Shown here: piece by piece, positions 30,891-43,346 of the stretch
How the letters are laid out: each line of letters opens with the position of its first letter
How positions within the stretch are numbered: position 1 is the stretch's first letter
Source of the DNA: Isochrysis galbana
Taxonomy: Eukaryota; Haptophyta; Isochrysidales; Isochrysidaceae
DNA length: 64,000 nt
Direction: 5' to 3'
NCBI GenBank assembly: GCA_018136815.1
Contig: CM030934.1
Location: forward strand, 4,723,587 to 4,787,586
Position numbers and translations under genes: made by a program
Notes under the pieces: model-generated
What the model was told of the DNA's origin: nothing
Database searches by the model: none
What the model saw: the letters and a program-made list of their open reading frames with translations, nothing else

Positions 30891-31085
30891 TATTGGAGAC
30901 GAGGCGGCCGTCGCGTACCTCGTACCTCTGCATGGAATACATCAAGGCGGTCGCGTACACTTGTCCCATGGCGGAAGTGCGGCGGTCCGCTACCAAACTC
31001 GGGATTCAGAACGAAGAGGAAGAGGCCGTCTTGTCATGCATCAATCACGGAGGCAGGATCCACTACGACAACCGACCAAGGCTAG
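30890..31085 (+). repeat. dispersed sequence also present at 55.1-55.2 kb
   Basis: About 50 bp (TTGGAGACGAGGCGGCCGTC, then GCGTACCTCGTACCTC and GCATGGAATACATCA) are nearly identical to 55165-55222 reversed. Downstream similarity is weaker, but one frame is kept: PMAEVRRSATKLGIQ...EAVLS here and PMVQVRRAAGKLWMQDEKAVLS there. Its nature is unknown; it may be part of a gene carried by a mobile element. Confidence 0.55.
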
Positions 31086-31089
31086 GGAC

Positions 31090-32240
31090 TAGGAGAAGCA
31101 GTTAACTAATTAACTCAGTTGGTGGTTGTTAGCTACCTCCTAAATAGCGCAAGCAGTTAACTAACTGCCCCCAACTCGCAAGTAACTACTATTGACTCGC
31201 AAGTAACTAGGGCTGAGCAAGTCTCCTTCGCAGTTAACTACACGAACGGCGTCGGAGCTTCGCGCTGCGCGCGGCCCACCATATCTAAACCTAGATAGGG
31301 TAAAGTGAAATACAAACGCATGAATGATAACAATTATGTTTTGCCACAGCTCATAACCATCTTCAAAAGCTTTCACACAACCAGTCACAAGTCTAGCTAG
31401 ACGTCTAGACTTATTACATTCCTCCATTATTATTACTACTACTAGCTACTAGTATAGTAGGTAGTAGTATTCAATCCGTGTTGTACGCTGCCACAAGCTA
31501 GCGCTCGAGCGTCGAATCCTTCACAGCCTTACGGAGGTCACCATGCATTGCTCCGGCCGCGTAAAAACACACGTTCGACCTCGTCGTCCCGCCCTGCAAC
31601 TGCAGCGTTATTGGCAAGTTGGCAAGCTGCTTGACGGTCTCGAAATCCTCCTCGGCGCCATCGTCGGAGTTCGTCGGCGTTGGACGGAGGTTGGAGGGAG
31701 CAGGGATTGAGGGACTGGGGGGAAGGCGAGAGGGGGGCCTCCTTGTACTGTACATATCATAATTCATCTCTATTATTATAATAGTAGTAGTTTTATATCT
31801 ACTAGCTACTAGCTACTAGCTACTAGATAACTACTAGTTAACCACCAACTTAGAAAGTCAGAAACCACGTAACTAGCAGGTAACTACTTCCAAATACATA
31901 CAACCAGTTAACTAACTACCCCTCAAATGGCTACTAACTAGTGCCCCCCAACGTTGATAGTTAACTACAGTCCCTGGCCTTGCAACCGACAACGCCACCT
32001 TTTCGGAAGAGTTAAGAGTCGGTGCCGATAAATAAGGATCATAAATCATCATAGAAAGAAATATACACTCACTAAACTGAGTTGCGCCCTTACCCTTCGC
32101 CAACTCAACAGACACGGTAAGGACCGCCCAAGCGGGAATGGGGAGACAACGAGACAACAAAAAGAAAGGATCACCCTGGACGATCTAAGCCCGATGTACA
32201 CAACGGACAATCAAGACAACCTAGTCCCCAGCACCGAACT
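31090..32240. repeat. AT-rich region with TAGTTAACTA-type repeats
   Basis: Many copies of AGTTAACTAACT, CAAGTAACTA and TAGCTACTAG occur in two clusters, 31100-31240 and 31790-31990, in opposite orientation, with GTTAACTAACTGCCCCC on the left and AGTTAACTAACTACCCC on the right. They could be the subterminal repeats of a DNA transposon. The minus ORF 31767-31498 between them (QLANLPITLQLQGGTTRSN) has no family I know. Confidence 0.5.
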
Positions 32241-32499
32241 TCTATCTAATGCATCTGTCCTTGGCCACGAGATACGAGATTGGGAATGGCACAGTGGCAC
32301 ATCTGGTAGAAGCAACCCGGAAGACAGGAAGACAAGATACTAGGCACGACAAAGCACACTTCACACTTCAGAGGCAACCGGCACTCGAAACGGGAATCAA
32401 AAACAAGCACACGAGCTCACCCACGGCATGCGAAACATCTCGTCATGACGACGAAGCCGCAAACACAAACCAGAAATTCTGCTCAACACCCGCACTCCG

Positions 32500-32690
32500 A
32501 GCCGGGCCCACGGTAGCGCATCTATCTGGGCCGCACCCCCAAAACCAAAGAAAAAGGAATGAGGTCGGGAAGGTGAGGAGGCTGAGAGAGAGAGAAGGGA
32601 AGTATGGCGTTGTCGTATGGAAGGCAGAGGGCAGAGGGTGCCAATCTAGCAGTGGGTGTTAACCCTGTGAATCTTCAGCGACGTTTTTTT
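32500..32690 (+). mobile_element. LINE 3'-end fragment
   Basis: This carries CCAAAACCAAAGAAAAAGGAA, purine-rich AGGTGAGGAGG..., then AACCCTGTGAATCTTCAG and CGACGTTTTTTT. It parallels the 3' ends at 29640-29786 and, reversed, 50600-50450. The 5' side cannot be delimited, and the region 32240-32500 shows no clear coding. Confidence 0.65.
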
Positions 32691-32905
32691 ATACCTGTCC
32701 ATCAATCATCCATCATTCCACATTTCAAATTCTTGGATTGTACTAGTCGCCGTCATGGGAGTCGTTGAGTCTTGAGTCGTCCTGTGGTGGAGAGGCATCG
32801 TGAGGTCCCGCAACCCTACAAGCGACCCTCAAACTCTGAAAAGAGTGACCCGATGTGATAGGAGTGTGTGGTGCCCCTTCAAGTGCCCTCACGTTGTTTG
32901 ACGTT

Positions 32906-33828
32906 AATAATAAAACAACTGAGCGTTAGTACCACTACTCCCACTAGCCCGGTACTATCACGACACCCCTCAGCGCACTTGCCCGCACGCCTTGAAGTGA
33001 TGGCACAGACACATACACATATGCATCCCTTCAAATCTCCCCCCTCGCAAACCCCCGGCTCCCATTATAACTCCCCACAAGTTACAATGAGGGAAAACCC
33101 ATTGAGGCGGACCGGTCGACGCCGGCCGACTCTCCGGGGAAAAACACCGGGGGGGGGGGGGAGGGACCTCTCGTCGTGAAGCAGAACGGCCCTTACAGCT
33201 CGCGCCGCGAGCAGTCCTCGAAGAAATAAATGACTGCGCCCCCCGATACCTGCCACAGGGACGTCTTGAGCCACTCCCTTCTTCTCGCCCCTCCTGTCGC
33301 CAGCCGCCCCCCTTCGCCCGTTTGCTAACGCAAACGGGGCCCGTTTCTTACCGCACTCCATCGGGGGGGGCGCAAATTCCCCCCTCTCCCTCTCTCCATT
33401 CTCCTCCGCCCCTCTCCCTGCGGCGCGTCGCCATGCGGCGCGCCACGGCCTGCTCTCAGAGGGCCTTTGGGGGCTCCCAGAGGGCCAGCAAGGGCAGCTC
33501 AGGGGGCAGTGGAGGCTGGGGCTCAGCCCCTGGCCCCCCCTGCCTCTCCCACGCTTGCCACGCTGGCCATTGGAGCCTCCCAGTGGCCTCTGTATGCCTG
33601 GCGACCAGGGGAGGGGGGGGAGTCAGCTCGAGGGCAGGCCCATGCTGGGCGTGGGAGTGCGAGTCTCGGCCCGCGCCCACTAGGGGTCTGGGCCAGAGTG
33701 TTGATTGCCCAGCCCCTGCCAAAGGGCAGGGGCTGGGGTTGATTGTACGGGCCCACCCCGGGGGGTGTCCGCGATGGAGAGAGGGGGGCGCGAGGCCCCC
33801 ATTGACCCCCACTTATAAAAGTAGGTTG
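32906..33828 (-). mobile_element. G retroelement, complete, 15-bp target duplication
   Basis: ACGTTGTTTGACGTT is repeated at 32891-32905 and 33829-33843. The minus-strand 5' end is TCAACCTACTTTTATAAGTG, then GGGGTCAATGGGGGCC (ATG at 33802), with arms CCTACTT/AAGTGGG pairing around TTAT. A GC hairpin (GGGGGC...GCCCCC) follows the ATG. The 3' end is GCTCAGTTGTTTTATTATT. It is 923 bp long and encodes no recognisable protein, so it is non-autonomous. Partial copies are at 8700, 15045, 17807, 61000, 62205 and 62450. Confidence 0.9.
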
Positions 33829-33843
33829 ACGTTGTTTGACGTT

Positions 33844-34727
33844 TGTACGGTTGCACTCTTTAGCCACCACAGCGCATAGGGTATGGTGGCAAAATGGCAG
33901 CAGTGGTCACAACCCCTCCGACCGGCAAAGTTGAGGGGTGTAATTGCTTATACAACAAAATAGACGAGGGGCTGGGGAACCTCAAGTTGCACCTTCTCAT
34001 CCGCTCATCAATGGGTCAGGCCCCAAACTTCGGCTCATAGCTGCCACTAATAGTTGCCCGATGCGGCGGTGGTACGTAGAAAGGGCTGAGGGCTGGGGAC
34101 TTGGGGCGGCGATGAAAGTGTGTGTGAGAGCACCGAGCCCAAGGCTGCGCGCGTGGCGAGAATATTGAGACTTTTCTTTGACTCTCAACATCTCATGTGA
34201 ATCACCTGGAACATGTCAACACTCACATTTTTTGCTCATGTGCATCGCTATTAGCCATGATTCTTCTGCCGCCACTTGAGACTTTAGCGAGGAGTTATTC
34301 GATCGCCTGCTCGCGGCCGGGCGTCGCGGCATTCTTAGCAAACGACATCTATTGTCGATGAAGAAGGGCATGGTGCCGAAAGCCATCCTAGTGCAAGTAC
34401 ACTTGCCGTCACAACATTCTAGGGCTCACATCCGCACCCACAGCAAGCGACAGAGGCAGGATAAAGCTTCAGGTTTCGAGATGTGGCAAGCGTCCCCGAC
34501 GTCACGGCATGTGGTGTTGTGGTAAGAGTTCACGGAGTGTATTGTCAACACCGCGGCATCCAAAGGGAATTTCCGACGATTACACTCAACGCGAGCACCG
34601 CATATTGGGGCCGTCAAGTAGTGCGCCCCTTCTAGTGATCCACGGAGGTGGTCAGAATGCAAACGCTAGCGCGCCCTTGAACACGCGCTCCGTGCTCTGC
34701 ATTGGCCGACAGCAGGCAAGTAAGCGT
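33844..34727. other. intergenic region, 3' side of the MAP kinase gene
   Basis: Nothing was recognised. Short ORFs are unsupported. It probably includes the kinase 3' UTR on the minus strand. Confidence 0.4.
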
Positions 34728-37523
<2,796 letters not shown>

Positions 37524-38700
37524 CGCACACGTCCTGGCGGCGCGAGCTCTTCCCCCTCCACGCCGCGCTCTCCCTTCGCGCGCTCTCTCTCTCCCCCCCC
37601 CCGCCCACCCCCCCTCTCAACCCCCCCCCCCCCCCCCCTCCCTCTCTATTCTCTCTCTCTTCCCCCCCCCCCCCCTTTCCCCTCCCCCCTCCCTTTCTCT
37701 CTTACTTACAAGTCCGTGATTAGACTATAGAAAAACCGACCCCGTACCACTTCAGGTGGGAGGCGCACGGAAGGGGGGGGGGCGATCGGGCGCGCGACCG
37801 TCTGGCTCAGTGAGCCCTCCCGGGGCCTGGCGGCCTGTGGAGGCGCACGGAGGCGCTATGCGGTTGGTGGAGGGTCTAGTGGAGGTGTCCGCACCGGGAC
37901 CGCGCGCGCTCAGTCGACCATCGCGACTTGGCACGGAGTCGGGGTGGGGTGGCTGGCAGGCGCTACCGCGCGGCCGTCTCGAGGGCCGAGGAGGGGCTGG
38001 GGGCGAATGGAGGGGCACTACAAGGGGAGACGCTGGTGGGCCGTTCCCGCACGGCCATTAGGCCCCGCTCTTCCCCGGGAGGCGACCGCCAGTGCACCTT
38101 GTGGAGCCCGCATTGCGGAGCCACCCCACCAGGCTCGATGTCTCCGGGCACAGACCCCTCCTCGCCTCATAGACCGTCACGGCCGATAGGGGCGACTACA
38201 GGCGGCGGACGGCTGGCGCGGCCTGTCCCATGTATGCACCTGGCCATCCCGTAGCCCTCAGAAGCCTCTGCGCCTCGCTGTCAAGCGCGCCGAGCGTGAA
38301 TATGCAGCGGTAGTGATCGTGGTGACCGATGTTGAGTATGTAGCGTGGAGCAGTAAAGTTCGAGTGCATCGTGTGCGTCGCGTTCGCAGAATTTGACCAA
38401 GTAGAGCTCAGGGAGGCTGTATCACCAAGGTACCTGGACGGCTATGCACGAGGGCGGCATTAATTGAATTGCCGTGGAGAGATATCAGCCTTGGGCTGGA
38501 GGGGGCCATCAATTCATCGTTCATCAGTGCGTGGGCGCGTAGGCGTAGCTCCGAGTGTAGTCAGTGGATGCTAGAATAAAATGTACAATTAGTACTGAGC
38601 TTCAGCAGTTGTTTTGTCATCTTGGTGGACTTTGCCACAGTACCCTTACTTATTCCTAAGAGCCACAAATGAAGGGCTTTACGTTATTTTCGGCTTACAG
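37524..38700. other. GC- and pyrimidine-rich intergenic region
   Basis: C-runs and (CT)-rich tracts occur at 37590-37700, probably part of the MAP kinase promoter. From 37740 to 38250 the sequence is very GC-rich, with long open frames that show no domain and no codon pattern beyond GC skew. From 38250 to 38700 nothing is recognised. Confidence 0.4.
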
Positions 38701-38967
38701 TTACAGTACATTCTCCTCCGCACCGCTCAACTCCGACAACAGCTCTGACTCAGGGTCCGAGTCGTCCGGCTCAAAAGCAGACGACGAAAAACCTTCCGAA
38801 CTCGACGGAAGATGAACATCTGGACAATCTGACACTGCACACATCCTACCATACTTCAAGGATTGCCTCCCTCCATGGCACTCTGCAGTGCATTGCACGC
38901 CAGCTGCTCGGCACGCACATGCACCCGTTGCACACTTACACCAACGTGGAACAGGTGCAAGCACCAA
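38701..38967 (-). CDS. CXC-motif (tesmin-like) cysteine-rich ORF
   Basis: 88 residues. The first half has a CXC-type array: WCKCATGACACRAAGVQCTA, then ECHGG and CAVSDC. Such arrays bind zinc and DNA in tesmin proteins and also occur at the C-termini of some transposon-encoded proteins. The rest is acidic and Ser-rich (EPDDSDPESELLSELSGAEE). Lacking an upstream partner I cannot say whether this is a host exon or the end of an eroded transposon gene. Confidence 0.4.
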   Translation of the reverse strand: MVLAPVPRWCKCATGACACRAAGVQCTAECHGGRQSLKYGRMCAVSDCPDVHLPSSSEGFSSSAFEPDDSDPESELLSELSGAEENVL

Positions 38968-39042
38968 GAACCCCCCCGCGGGAAGACGTGGGGGCCTTGT
39001 ACGAGTATTGCCCTCCGCGCGACCGCGCGATGCGGGTGTGAC

Positions 39043-39371
39043 TCACGCTGCCGCCGCTCCGCCGCTCCGCCGCTGCTTGAGCAATCTGCGCTTCAACGCT
39101 CTCTCTCGGTAGAGGTGGGTGCGACGGTCAATGCTTTTCTGCGCGCGCGCGCGTAGCTGCTTCGTCCACTCGGTGCGTTGGAAGTTGGTGTTGGTAGGCT
39201 GCAAGCTCATCCGCTCAAGAGTGCGCCCCTGGAAAGAAGCAAACGCATACAGTCGTGGGTCGGCTTCCCAATCCCACGACCCCTTCTGCACAAGCTTGCC
39301 TTCTTGTCTTGGAAGACCTGCAGCACAGCAGTGGAGTTGGCATGGGCAATGCCAAGGCCCGTAGCGCAACG
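39043..39371 (-). CDS. 3' exon of an unrecognised gene
   Basis: The minus-strand exon begins after an acceptor (TGTGCTGCAG) near 39371. It reads LPRQEGKLVQKGSWDWEADP, then RLYAFASFQGRTLERMSL and ends in a highly basic helix (RAQKSIDRRTHLYRERALKR, RLLKQRR), stop at 39043. The composition is protein-like. An exon at 39647-39534 upstream (EQEAMLQYVQKTIIDRKELI) may belong to the same gene, but I could not join them in frame. Confidence 0.45.
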
Positions 39372-39533
39372 GTACATCAACGTGTCCCGCATGATTCATT
39401 AGCCCGGTCACTCACTCATTTTAACCACTATTTCCCACCTCCCCTGGGTGTCCAAGGATTCCTTAGGGTCCCCCCCTACCTGCCCCGGCAACTCCCTCCC
39501 CCCTCCGAACCACCGCAGACACTACCAGTGCGC

Positions 39534-39790
39534 TCCGACGCTCCGATGCGTTCTTCGCAGCCGCGCCATGCCGCCCCCAGATGAGCAGATGAGCTCCTTG
39601 CGATCGATAATGGTCTTTTGCACATACTGCAGCATTGCCTCCTGCTCCTGCCAATCAAGACAATCGTTGGTTACAAACGCGTCCGTTGGTGGCGGCCATG
39701 GCGCAGGTGTGCGCGCCCCACGGGCAGCCTTGCTTGCGCGCCCACCGGAGCACGGTGAGCTCGCTGGCGCAAGCGCAAGCGCAGGCGGCA
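39534..39790 (-). CDS. exon pieces with ankyrin-like sequence
   Basis: On the minus strand near 39770-39685, ELTVLRWARKQGCPWGAHTC and AMAATNGR match the ankyrin variant common in protists and giant viruses (LxVLxWARxNGCPWxxxTC). An acceptor-like GCGCCAG precedes it. Further on, after TTGGCAG (39647), comes a helical EQEAMLQYVQKTIIDRKELI. These look like real exons of a multi-exon gene extending towards 39043 or a decayed copy of one. Confidence 0.4.
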
Positions 39791-40179
39791 GAGACGCGGC
39801 GTGTGGCGCAGAAAGGGGAAAGGGCTCGCGTGGTTCCTTCGGTGTCTGTGGGGTTTTCTTTTCCCCTTCCTTTCTCCCGGTCTAACGCGCCCACTCGTTG
39901 CTCCGTTGCTGTTCACTAGCGCAAACTAAAGAAGCTCGCTGGTCATAGAACAGCTCGATAAAGACAGGCTGCACAGGGAGGAGGAGGAGAAGCTTAGCGC
40001 TGGGGGCAGGAGAGCAGGAGAGGGAGCTCCTCTCCCCCCGGGCGGCGCCCTTCAGGCGGGAGGGGGAGTCCCCCCCCGCGCCCACCGCCACCGCGGTCTC
40101 TCTTCTTTCTTGAGTGACACTACTCCGGCACTGCGCGGGAACCGAGTCACTGTGGAGTCAGTCACACTGTGGGAGACGC

Positions 40180-40530
40180 ATGATACAAAAAACCTTCCCG
40201 TCCCTCTCTCTCTCTCCCTCTCCCCTCTCTCTCCCGTCTCCCCCCGCCACCCCCCCCTCTCCCTCTCCCTCTCTCTCCCTCCCCCTCCCCCCTTTCACTC
40301 TCTCTCACTCTCTCTCTCTCTTCCTCTCAACACCCCCTCCCCTCCCCCCCTCTCTTCTCTCCCCCTCCTCGCCCTGATCCTCCCTCCCTCCCTGGCTCTC
40401 TCCTCTTTCTCTCTCCCCCCCCTCTCTCTCTCGGTTTCCCTGACCTCTTTTGCTCTCCTTTCACTCGTCCTCACTGCTCGCTCTCTCTTCTCTCTGCTCT
40501 CTATCCCATTCCTCTCAGCCGGATCTCCCG
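40180..40530 (+). promoter_or_regulatory. pyrimidine-rich tract upstream of OMA1
   Basis: About 330 bp of CT-rich, C-run sequence are followed by a mixed 150-bp leader to the ATG at 40688. No TATA box is seen. Several other host genes here (10459, 37523, 43347) have comparable pyrimidine-rich upstream tracts, so this may be a promoter or 5' UTR feature of the genome. Confidence 0.35.
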
Positions 40531-40687
40531 CTCACTCCTCGTCGGAAGGTGAGGCTCGAGGCGAGAGCTGGCTGCTCACCGAGGGCGGCGCCTCGGGTGG
40601 ACGTGCAGAGCCCTGCGGAAGGGTGGGCAGAGGGCGAAGGCAGAGCGGCGTGACTGCCGGGAGGGGAGGGGGGGGAGACGCGGAAGG

Positions 40688-41701
40688 ATGCTGCGCTTCG
40701 GAGCGTTCTCGCGGTGGAACCAGCGCGCTCACACGTGGCTCACCCAGCGTGTCGGGCACACGCTCGCCTGGCGATACGGCCGGCCCGCCCTTCGCCTCGG
40801 CCGTGTCATGATGGCCACAGGCAGCATCTTTGCCGTCGGCTACTCGGCGGGGATGCGCGATTGTCTGGAAGATAGAAATGGGTCAGTCAGCACGATGATG
40901 AGCAACATTCTTGCACGCACATCTCACCGCGGCTCGGTGCTCCATCCGTCAGACCCGCTCGCGGTACGTGTTGCTAGGGTCGGGCAAGAGGTGATCGCTG
41001 CAGCTGAACAGCATATGACCGCGCGCATTGAGGCGGCCAGAGATGACACGGAGCGCTCCGTGCTGGCCGAGCGGCTCGCTCGGCTCTCTCGGCACCGATG
41101 GAACTTTGTGGTCGTGGATGACGCCTCACCAAATGCATTTGTGGCTGAGGGGTTGCCAGGATTTGTGTTTATTCACCGTGGCATGCTGAATATGTTGCTG
41201 AACGATGACGAGCTCTGCTTCATCCTTGCGCACGAGATTTCGCATTATATATGCCAGCATGGAACCCGAGAGCGCAATCTGCAAGGGCTCTTCTCAGCGT
41301 TGCAAATCGTGATCCTCGCTGCTGCGGATCCGACGGGACTACTCTCCATGGCCCTAGAGCTACCCATCTTTGCTAGCATCTTTGCTTTTGCGGTCTTGCT
41401 GCCCGTGTCTCGCAAAGCTGAGTCCGAGGCGGACGCTCTTGGCCTAAGGCTTGTTGCACGTGCATGCCGGTCGCCTGAGAAAGCTATTCTTGCGCACCAA
41501 CGCCTTGCGGCGGCAGAAGCTGCACAGGGTTTGGACGCCAACAAGACCCCTATCACCACGCATCCGCCAACATCGCTGAGGCTGGCCGAGCTTAAATCAC
41601 AGCTGCCGGAAGCCCAGGCGTTGTATGAGGCTAATGGATGTGCTCCGCTGAAGTCCGTCCTCAAGCGCCTGTACGCTAACCCGCCGCCAGAGCAGCTATG
41701 A
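40688..41701 (+). CDS. OMA1: mitochondrial inner-membrane metallopeptidase OMA1-like (M48)
   Basis: Single exon, 337 residues. The first 40 residues are basic with few acidic residues (MLRFGAFSRWNQRAHTWLTQ), like a mitochondrial presequence, followed by a membrane segment (MMATGSIFAVGYSAG). The M48 catalytic core is clear: zinc motif HEISH in CFILAHEISHYICQHG (about 180) and the third ligand Glu in KAESEADALGL (about 246). A hydrophobic stretch lies between them (MALELPIFASIFAFAVLLPV). OMA1 is a stress-activated protease of the inner membrane that cleaves OPA1 in animals. The assignment rests on the M48C-like architecture, N-terminal features and length. Confidence 0.88.
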   Translation: MLRFGAFSRWNQRAHTWLTQRVGHTLAWRYGRPALRLGRVMMATGSIFAVGYSAGMRDCLEDRNGSVSTMMSNILARTSHRGSVLHPSDPLAVRVARVGQEVIAAAEQHMTARIEAARDDTERSVLAERLARLSRHRWNFVVVDDASPNAFVAEGLPGFVFIHRGMLNMLLNDDELCFILAHEISHYICQHGTRERNLQGLFSALQIVILAAADPTGLLSMALELPIFASIFAFAVLLPVSRKAESEADALGLRLVARACRSPEKAILAHQRLAAAEAAQGLDANKTPITTHPPTSLRLAELKSQLPEAQALYEANGCAPLKSVLKRLYANPPPEQL

Positions 41702-41984
41702 CATTGCAGAGAACGAAGGGAGTTTATAATGAAAGGTGCACCTCACGTGGTATCGTACTTCCAAATACCCATCCCACATGCTTCATTCGCGTCGCTGCCC
41801 ACCACGGCCACCCATGTTCGTTGTACTCGCTTTTATGGTTGCTCTTTCAGCCATGTCGCCTTCCCGGGCCCCTCACCAATAGCTGTATTTTTGTATTTTT
41901 TACTTGCCAAATTTCAGTGTTGTGCCTTCCTGGCAGCTCTTAGTCTCTGTGGTGTAGCTGATGTGTTGTGCATTACGCAGAAAA
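41702..41984. other. OMA1 3' region, nothing recognised
   Basis: AT-richer sequence between the OMA1 stop and the LINE copy. It holds the likely 3' UTR. No ORF is supported. Confidence 0.4.
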
Positions 41985-42482
41985 AACTTTTTAATATTAA
42001 CGCCTATTCGACGGAACGCGACCTAGAGAGGGCGGGGTATGGGGGGGGATTTGGGATTTGCAATATCCCACCCGGTCTTGGTCTTGGGCCGCGCGGCCGG
42101 GGCCGCGCGGCCGTTGCCAACGCGAGAGGGGCCTCTGCTATGAGGCATGCGGCATGCCCAATGGGGTGGTGGCTTTGTCCGCCTGCTGCCGTCTGTTTGA
42201 GGTCTGCAACCTGCTGTCCCTCATGGGGGGGGGGGGGGGCAGCATGGCTACTGTGTGCTGTGTGTGGTCTGGCCGGCCGGGGCCACGGGTCGACGGGCCG
42301 TGTGCCGTGTGGCGCGACCGGGGTCGCACGCACCTGCTTGGCCTCGGAGGGCGGACCCGGTCGCTTTGCCAGCGACTGGTCCATGGGGGCTGGGGGGCCT
42401 CCCTCAGCAGGGGGCCCGGAGGATGGGAGAGTCGCGCCGGCGCGCTCCATCGATGGCAACCAACTATAAATATTAAATTGGT
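41985..42482 (-). mobile_element. LINE 5' copy with hairpin, truncated ORF1
   Basis: The minus strand begins CCAATTTAATATTTATAGTT (42482 on), giving arms CCAA/TTGG, then GCCATCG and ATGGAGCGCGC (ATG at 42450). The ORF, MERAGATLPSSGPPAE for 151 residues to 42004, is homologous to the first 130 residues of the ORF at 23327. The end is GTCGCGTTCCGTCGAATAGG and GTTAATATTAAAAAG followed by TTTTTT, resembling the 3' terminus at 21262. No target duplication was seen. Confidence 0.75.
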
Positions 42483-42529
42483 AGTAGAAAGATAGAAGAA
42501 TCTTGTACGCCGTAGGTGTTAGCCCGGAG

Positions 42530-42605
42530 GTGTCGTTCCGTCAAATGTGGGACATGAGTCGAATTGAGCGATCGAATGTCCACAGTTGTACACAGCGTTA
42601 TTTTA
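42530..42605 (+). repeat. short palindromic repeat, copy 1
   Basis: GTTCCGTCAAATGTGGGACA, TGAGTCGAATTGAGCGATCG and AATGTCCACAGTTGTACA match 54755-54830, which reads GTTCCGTCAATTATGGGACA, TCAATCGAATGGAGCCATCA and AATGTCCATAGTCATGTA. The inner GGGACAT and ATGTCC are inverted. It may be a MITE terminus. Confidence 0.7.
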
Positions 42606-42649
42606 AAATTAAACTAGCGTAACATTCCCTGCTTCCCGCGACGCGTGTC

Positions 42650-43075
42650 CCCCCGGAGGGCGCCGTGTCGGCGCTTTTCGATTGTGATTACTTGTAACTA
42701 TGGGCACGGCCACCCCGCGGGGGCGCCGTGCGTGCGCATAGAAACTTTTTCCCCTACGGCCCACATTAACGTAAAGTAGCCGTATACGAGATATACGAGA
42801 TGTTTCGTTTGCGCAGCACGTGTGATTACTGCACGCCGTGCGTATGCGCATCGACTCCCCCCCCCCCTCGCGAGGGCGCCGTGCGTGCGCATAGAAGCTT
42901 TTTCCCCTAAGGCCACATTAACGTAAAGTAGCCATATACGAGATGTTTCGTTTGCGCAGCATGTGTGATTACTTGCAATCATTGTGCACGCCGTGCGTAT
43001 GCACATCGGCTCCCCCCCCCGCGGGGCGCCGTGCGTGCGCATAGAAACTTCCAGGAAGGTGCACGCCGTGCGTTC
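42650..43075. repeat. tandem repeat, unit about 150 bp, 2.5 copies
   Basis: Units begin GGCGCCGTGCGTGCGCATAG at about 42722, 42871 and 43025. They contain CATTAACGTAAAGTAGCC, ATACGAGATGTTTCGTTTGC and GTGTGATTACT, and end in CACGCCGTGCGTATGC and a C-run. A partial unit precedes (GAGGGCGCCGTGTCGGCGC, 42657). The units are 85-90% identical. No gene is supported inside. Confidence 0.85.
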
Positions 43076-43346
43076 ACTCTTTCCGCGGGGGGACTCTGGA
43101 CGCAGAGGCGGTCGGGAACCGTGGGGGCACCCCCTGGGACCGGGGAAAATATTACCGTATACTGCGAAAACACTAACGTAAACAACCGATAGGTCTTGGG
43201 GTCGCTCCCCTCCCCCGGGTCCCCTCCCCCGGGTCCCCTCCTCCCCCTCTCATCGACCTACCAGAGAGAGACGGCTCCTACTGCCTGCTTCCCTCCTCCC
43301 TCCTCGCTCACCCTCCAGCTCTCTCCTCGCCCTCGTCTTCCTAACG

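Noticed and set aside
37756-38254. Overlapping GC-rich ORFs in several frames
   Set aside because: All six frames are open because of GC content; no frame has protein-like composition.
40110-40811. Leu/Ser/Pro-rich ORF upstream of OMA1
   Set aside because: Translation of the CT-rich tract; overlaps the OMA1 start in another frame.
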